The translations under genes were made by a program, and so were the position numbers. From Megalobrama amblycephala (lineage: Eukaryota > Chordata > Actinopteri > Cypriniformes > Xenocyprididae): a stretch of 64,000 nucleotides of DNA. A model generated the notes under the pieces. That model was not told where the DNA came from, did not search any database, and worked only from the letters and a program-made list of their open reading frames with translations. The DNA lies in NCBI RefSeq assembly GCF_018812025.1, contig NC_063050.1:57443147-57507146 (forward strand), in the 5' to 3' direction. Shown in pieces: positions 60,201-64,000 of this stretch; within the stretch, counting starts at the first letter, position 1, and each line of letters opens with the position of its first letter.

Positions 60201-63200
60201 CCACGTACTGCAGCACCTTCAGAGAGCTCTGATCTGACACCGACTGCAGATGGAAACCACTCCGCACTACAGGAGATACATCATGTGTTTGTGCTGTAAG
60301 AATATTGTTTTTGATAATTCGGGAAACAGACAGGCCATTTTAAAATAGTCCTGAATTCTGATTAAAAACTATTTTTTGCAAGCAACATATAAACCACAAT
60401 TTTATTTTTATATATACTAATACAAATATATACTATATATTTTTAGCTCCTGCTTGTGGGAGAATATGTGGACTAATATTGGATGTTAAATTATTATATT
60501 ATTTCAGGGGTCGAGTGACTCGATCTGAGCTCGAAGAACCGTCAGAATTTAATTAAACTGATCAAGAAGGAGCAGGAATGTAATCGAAAGACTGAGACTA
60601 AGCAGCACTTTATATTTGCTCACTCTATCATTGTTGTCAGTCGATTTACATGAACATTTATAACTTTATGTGGCCTGTATGTATTTAATATGACACACTG
60701 CGAAGTGAAGTTCAGCTGTATCACCTTCAACTTTATATGTTTGAATGTCAGAAGTGTGTTTTGAGTTATTAAAACGCCCCACATTCTGCACTCTTCTGTG
60801 GTAAAGCTCTGAAATACCGCGGTGGTCAGAACTATTTAATAATGTGCCAGTAAATCATGTTGTGGTTTTGGAGCATCTAACATGGTCACAAACAGACTTT
60901 TACCAGCAGTGAACACTGACTCTAGTGCACTCACCCGCCGAGCCGTTGTGCTCCAGTGATGGTGCAGTGGACAGGTTTGGGTCAATGAGGGACGGCGGGG
61001 CGATGGGCATCATGGTGGGCATCCCAGGTATGTAGTATGGAGGGAACATGGGCACTGGTGTGGGAACTGCTGTCTTGATCCCCTTTCCTGCTTCATACAC
61101 TATTCGAGAGCGAGACAAAAGTCATGTGGCACAATAACCAGACTACTTGAAAGAGTCAGACGTCAGAACCCGGTTCATATGCAACACTAGTATGTAGAAT
61201 ATTCTAGACGCTCATGTGGACAGGTGTGTTTGCAGTACTCACGGTGTCGAGGGCAGCAGCAGGTCTCTGGGCAGCAGCAGCATCTCACGTAACAGCAGCA
61301 TGAATGAGGGCAACACTGACACCAGCAAACACCCACCAGCAGGATGACCAGAGCACTGCCCACGACCACAGCGGCCACAAACACCCACTCTAGCAGAGAG
61401 AACACGGGCGCGGTCAGTACGCTGTGTGCTTCAGTGAGCCGGACACACATGCAGTGACGCTCTGAAACAGGTCAGCTGGAAATCCAGCGGGAATACAGTG
61501 AACTGCATTTCCAAAACCGCTGTCCGACGCAGTGTGAAGTCTAGTGTGTACGCTCACAACTGCTTCATTTAGCATCAGTTCTAATCATGGAATATTAAAA
61601 ACATCACAAATGTACATTTTTAAAGGGGACCCATTATGCAAAATTTTGAACATAAATGTGTGTCGACAGTGTGTGAACACAATCATCCTATAATGATAAA
61701 AATCCACCCCCTCCTTTTTTTTAATCCTCAAAAATCATAAGCAGCGTCTCAGAATAAGCCGTTTGCAGTTGTGATGTCACACTATAGGCCCCGCCCACGA
61801 TGTCTTATCCTGCTGTTTACATTCACAGATAAAACTGACCCTTTTCACAGACTGTGAAAATATCGTAAATATCGTATATCCTGCAAAGTTTTTTATATTT
61901 TCATTTTTAAAAAAACGCAGATACATTTATATCACTATACTTAGTATTATATTACCTTTGCATCAAATTACAAAAATCTAGTTAACGCTGCTGTGAGGGC
62001 GTTTCTAATCAGCGGCTGTGGGAGTGACGGTTAAAATGACATCTTTCTCTCTTCTGAACGCCGTTATCAATCGCTCTCTATTTTTTTTTCTCTTTTTGAA
62101 AGTTTATGAAAACACTATCGGGGAGTTTTTCTTTTGCTATTTGAGCAAATGGAAACACAAAAAATATATTTAATGTGTTTTCTCATTGGTGTGATAATCA
62201 AAACCAAACAGAGTATCTGAGGCTGGAGTTGTACAGGCTCCGCCCTCTTCTGGAAAGTGGGGCGGGGAGCAGCAGCTCATTTGCATTTAAAGATACATGC
62301 ACTAAAACAGCATGTTTTTCCTTCCACTCAAAAAATAAAATAAAAGTATAATTAATGATCTGTGGGTTATTTTGAGCTGAAACTTCAGACACATTCTGGG
62401 GACACCAGAGACTGAAATTACTGTACATCTTGTAAAAAGGGGCATAATAGGTCACCTTTAAAGCCAGAACATCTCCGCTATATTGGACAAGGGGTTTAGT
62501 AAATGGATGGATGGATGCAGTTAGCAAACACGTGTGATATTAAACACTACATTTAAATTACAACTTGCATTCCAGTCTATTACAGGAGATTCATGCCGCA
62601 CATCTCAACGAGGAATGTGTTCCACAATCACTCCAAATAAATCACTCCACGAGGGAATGTCAAACACATTTCCAGCCCAAAAAATGTCTCTGGTTTTCAT
62701 GTGGAACTCATTCATCATGATTTCGTCAAAAAAAGAATTTCAAATATGTGAAATGCAGTAGCAGAGTTCAAAATAAAAGTCCATCACATGAATTAAATCT
62801 TCATTTAAAGCCACAACAGCACTTTATCAAGCAGTTAAACATGTTAAATCTTACTAATGGGCCTCAGGGCAGTTTGTTCAGTGTTAGTGAGTGACGAGAA
62901 GATCAGATTCAGACTGCGGAAGTCAACAAACTCACAAACACACAATCTGTGTATCTGAACACACACATTCTCAGGAAACGGTGCACTTTGAAAAGGTTAC
63001 GGTTGAACTACTAGAAGTACTATTACTGCCAAAAGGAGACACAAGATAATCCAATCAAATATATCAAGATGTATCAAATCTCATTCATCAGAAGTTCAAT
63101 ATCTGTGATTTCTTCCATGTTTTATTGGAACATTCCATAGGCATAATGGTTTTTATACTGTATAAACTGTATATTCTCGTCCCTAACCCTAAACCTACCC

Positions 63201-63747
63201 ATCACACAAAACTTTCTGCGTTTATACATTTTCAAAAACAACTTGATGTTTTCCTCATGGGGACCAAAAAATGTCCCCATAAGGTCAAAGATTTCTGGCA
63301 CTGCCGCCCATGTGTGGACTGATTGATTGACTGATTGATGACAGATGATCAGGAACGAACACTCTTGGAGTCGAACACAGCAAACATGCGGCTGGACGTG
63401 ACATGATATTGGTTCAGCAGGGAAACGAGCCTCCGTTGCATTTAGGATCCGTTTCCAGCTGATTCGACCCGAACGATGAAACGTCACACGGTCCGGGTGA
63501 ACTGGATTATTCAGATGTTATCACATGATCCGTTACAGCGTACGGTGATCCAACAGCAGGTTTGTTAGTGTAATGCTTTACAGCTGATTATCAGGAAATG
63601 ACATCACAGGGGAATTAAAGAATTAGAAACAGGAAGTGAGGCGGCTCAGACAGGAAGGGCTAGGGTTAGTGTGCGTTTGGGAGCTCGTACCTGGAACAAT
63701 CTCCACATTTAAGCCAGGCAGAAGATCATCGGTCAAACCTGTCTGAC
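57205..63747 (-). CDS. ildr2: Second angulin gene, ILDR2/LSR type, 3' part
   Basis: Exons in transcript order: 63747-63691, 61389-61243, 61099-60935, 60266-60147, 59407-59200, 59108-58394 and 57240-57205; the 5' part (signal peptide and Ig domain) lies beyond the window. The phases join throughout. Product order: pre-membrane [18 protein letters not shown], transmembrane [20 protein letters not shown], Cys-rich [66 protein letters not shown], an Arg/Glu-repeat stretch, [27 protein letters not shown] and [11 protein letters not shown]. The last 36-nt exon adds [11 protein letters not shown]. Most blocks are closest to ILDR2, but the tail resembles LSR (LSRESLVV), so the symbol is provisional. 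Angulins mark tricellular junctions; ILDR2 and LSR also have reported lipid-metabolism roles. Read-through of the 58394 donor would instead end VSYL at 58379. Confidence 0.82.
59705..60112. repeat. Minisatellite GTGCAGTGGATCAT in second angulin gene
   Basis: About 400 bp of 13-14 bp units alternating GTGCAGTGGATCAT, GTGCAGTGATCAT and GTGCAGTAGATT forms. It is punctuated by a longer TAATTCACTGTAGATCGT unit about every 60-130 bp, making a higher-order array in the intron between the exons at 60147 and 59407. Confidence 0.92.
61624..62457. mobile_element. TTAA-flanked MITE, third related copy
   Basis: TTAA at 61620-61623 and 62458-62461 flanks AGGGGACCCATTATGC and the inverse GCATAATAGGTCACCT. 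In reverse orientation it shares ACATCTTGTAAAAAGG, TTTTGAGCTGAAACTTCAGA and GCAGCTCATTTGCATTTAAA with the copy at 48542. It lies in the intron before the transmembrane exon of the second angulin gene. Confidence 0.9.
63120..63300. mobile_element. Dispersed fish repeat fragment
   Basis: CCCTAACCCTAAACCTACCC and CATGGGGACCAAAAAATGTC followed by CCCATAAGGTCA are words of a common fish DNA-element end. The borders are approximate. Confidence 0.45.
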
Positions 63748-64000
63748 CTGGAGAGACAGACGAGAGAGAGAGAGAGAGAGAGAGATGGAGGTGAAGCAGA
63801 GCGTGAGCGCTGAGGAAGAGGAATCATGTGCAAACAGAGAGAAGATCAGCTGAAATGTGAGCAGAAACACGAACGATTGAAAGATTCGCTCTGAACTCTC
63901 AGTCTCTTCTAGTCTCGGGTTTTTTCAGCAGTTTTCTGCAGAAAGCAGCAGCAACACATGATTCCAGTGCTGATAACCAAACATCTGATCACTGCTTTCA
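63748..64000 (-). other. Intron of the second angulin gene to the window edge
   Basis: No further exon before the right edge. A GA run lies at about 63763-63785. The Ig-domain exons should follow beyond position 64000. Confidence 0.6.

Overview
This window is vertebrate nuclear DNA, almost certainly from a ray-finned fish and most likely a cyprinid (carp or zebrafish relatives). The genes are split by GT-AG introns. The proteins I can splice together follow human Hikeshi, CCDC81, PRSS23, TMEM39A and the angulins (ILDR1, ILDR2/LSR). CA/GT microsatellites are extremely dense, and the repeats are the mixture typical of cyprinids: TTAA-flanked and hAT-like MITEs, L2/CR1-like LINE tails, a 5S-rRNA-headed SINE and a tRNA-like SINE. 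No prokaryotic or viral gene block, CRISPR array or canonical RNA gene is visible.

Layout. 1-1.8 kb: intergenic DNA with an AC repeat and a MITE. 1.98-8.73 kb (+): hikeshi, five coding exons, 197 aa, with most of its length being one intron crowded with nested transposons and a 0.63-kb palindrome. 9.56-17.05 kb (+): ccdc81, fourteen coding exons, about 616 aa, with a decayed LINE in its last intron. 17.1-30.6 kb: a gene-poor stretch of repeats, including a mariner-like MITE inside a minisatellite and a 5S-SINE inside an LTR-element remnant. 30.6-34.65 kb (+): prss23, a probable noncoding first exon and one coding exon (369 aa). 35.5-47.2 kb (-): tmem39a, eight coding exons, 482 aa. 48.2-53.4 kb (-): ildr1, eight coding exons, 494 aa. 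57.2-63.75 kb (-): the 3' seven exons of a second angulin gene, closest to ILDR2 in most segments but LSR-like at its C-terminus. Its immunoglobulin-domain exons lie beyond the right edge.

The genes do not form a pathway. hikeshi, ccdc81 and prss23 match the human 11q14.2 neighbourhood with ME3 missing, and tmem39a and ildr1 match human 3q13.33. The two blocks meet tail to tail between prss23 and tmem39a. The two adjacent angulin genes are functionally related, since this family recruits tricellulin to tricellular tight junctions.

I see no undescribed gene system. The most interesting signals are structural: complementary GT and CA tracts flanking one in-frame ccdc81 exon, a TTG tract against a tmem39a splice acceptor, near-perfect foldback elements, nested insertions with intact target-site duplications, and the tandem angulin pair. 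Exon boundaries were read by eye from splice consensus, reading phase and recalled human proteins; no alignment was run.
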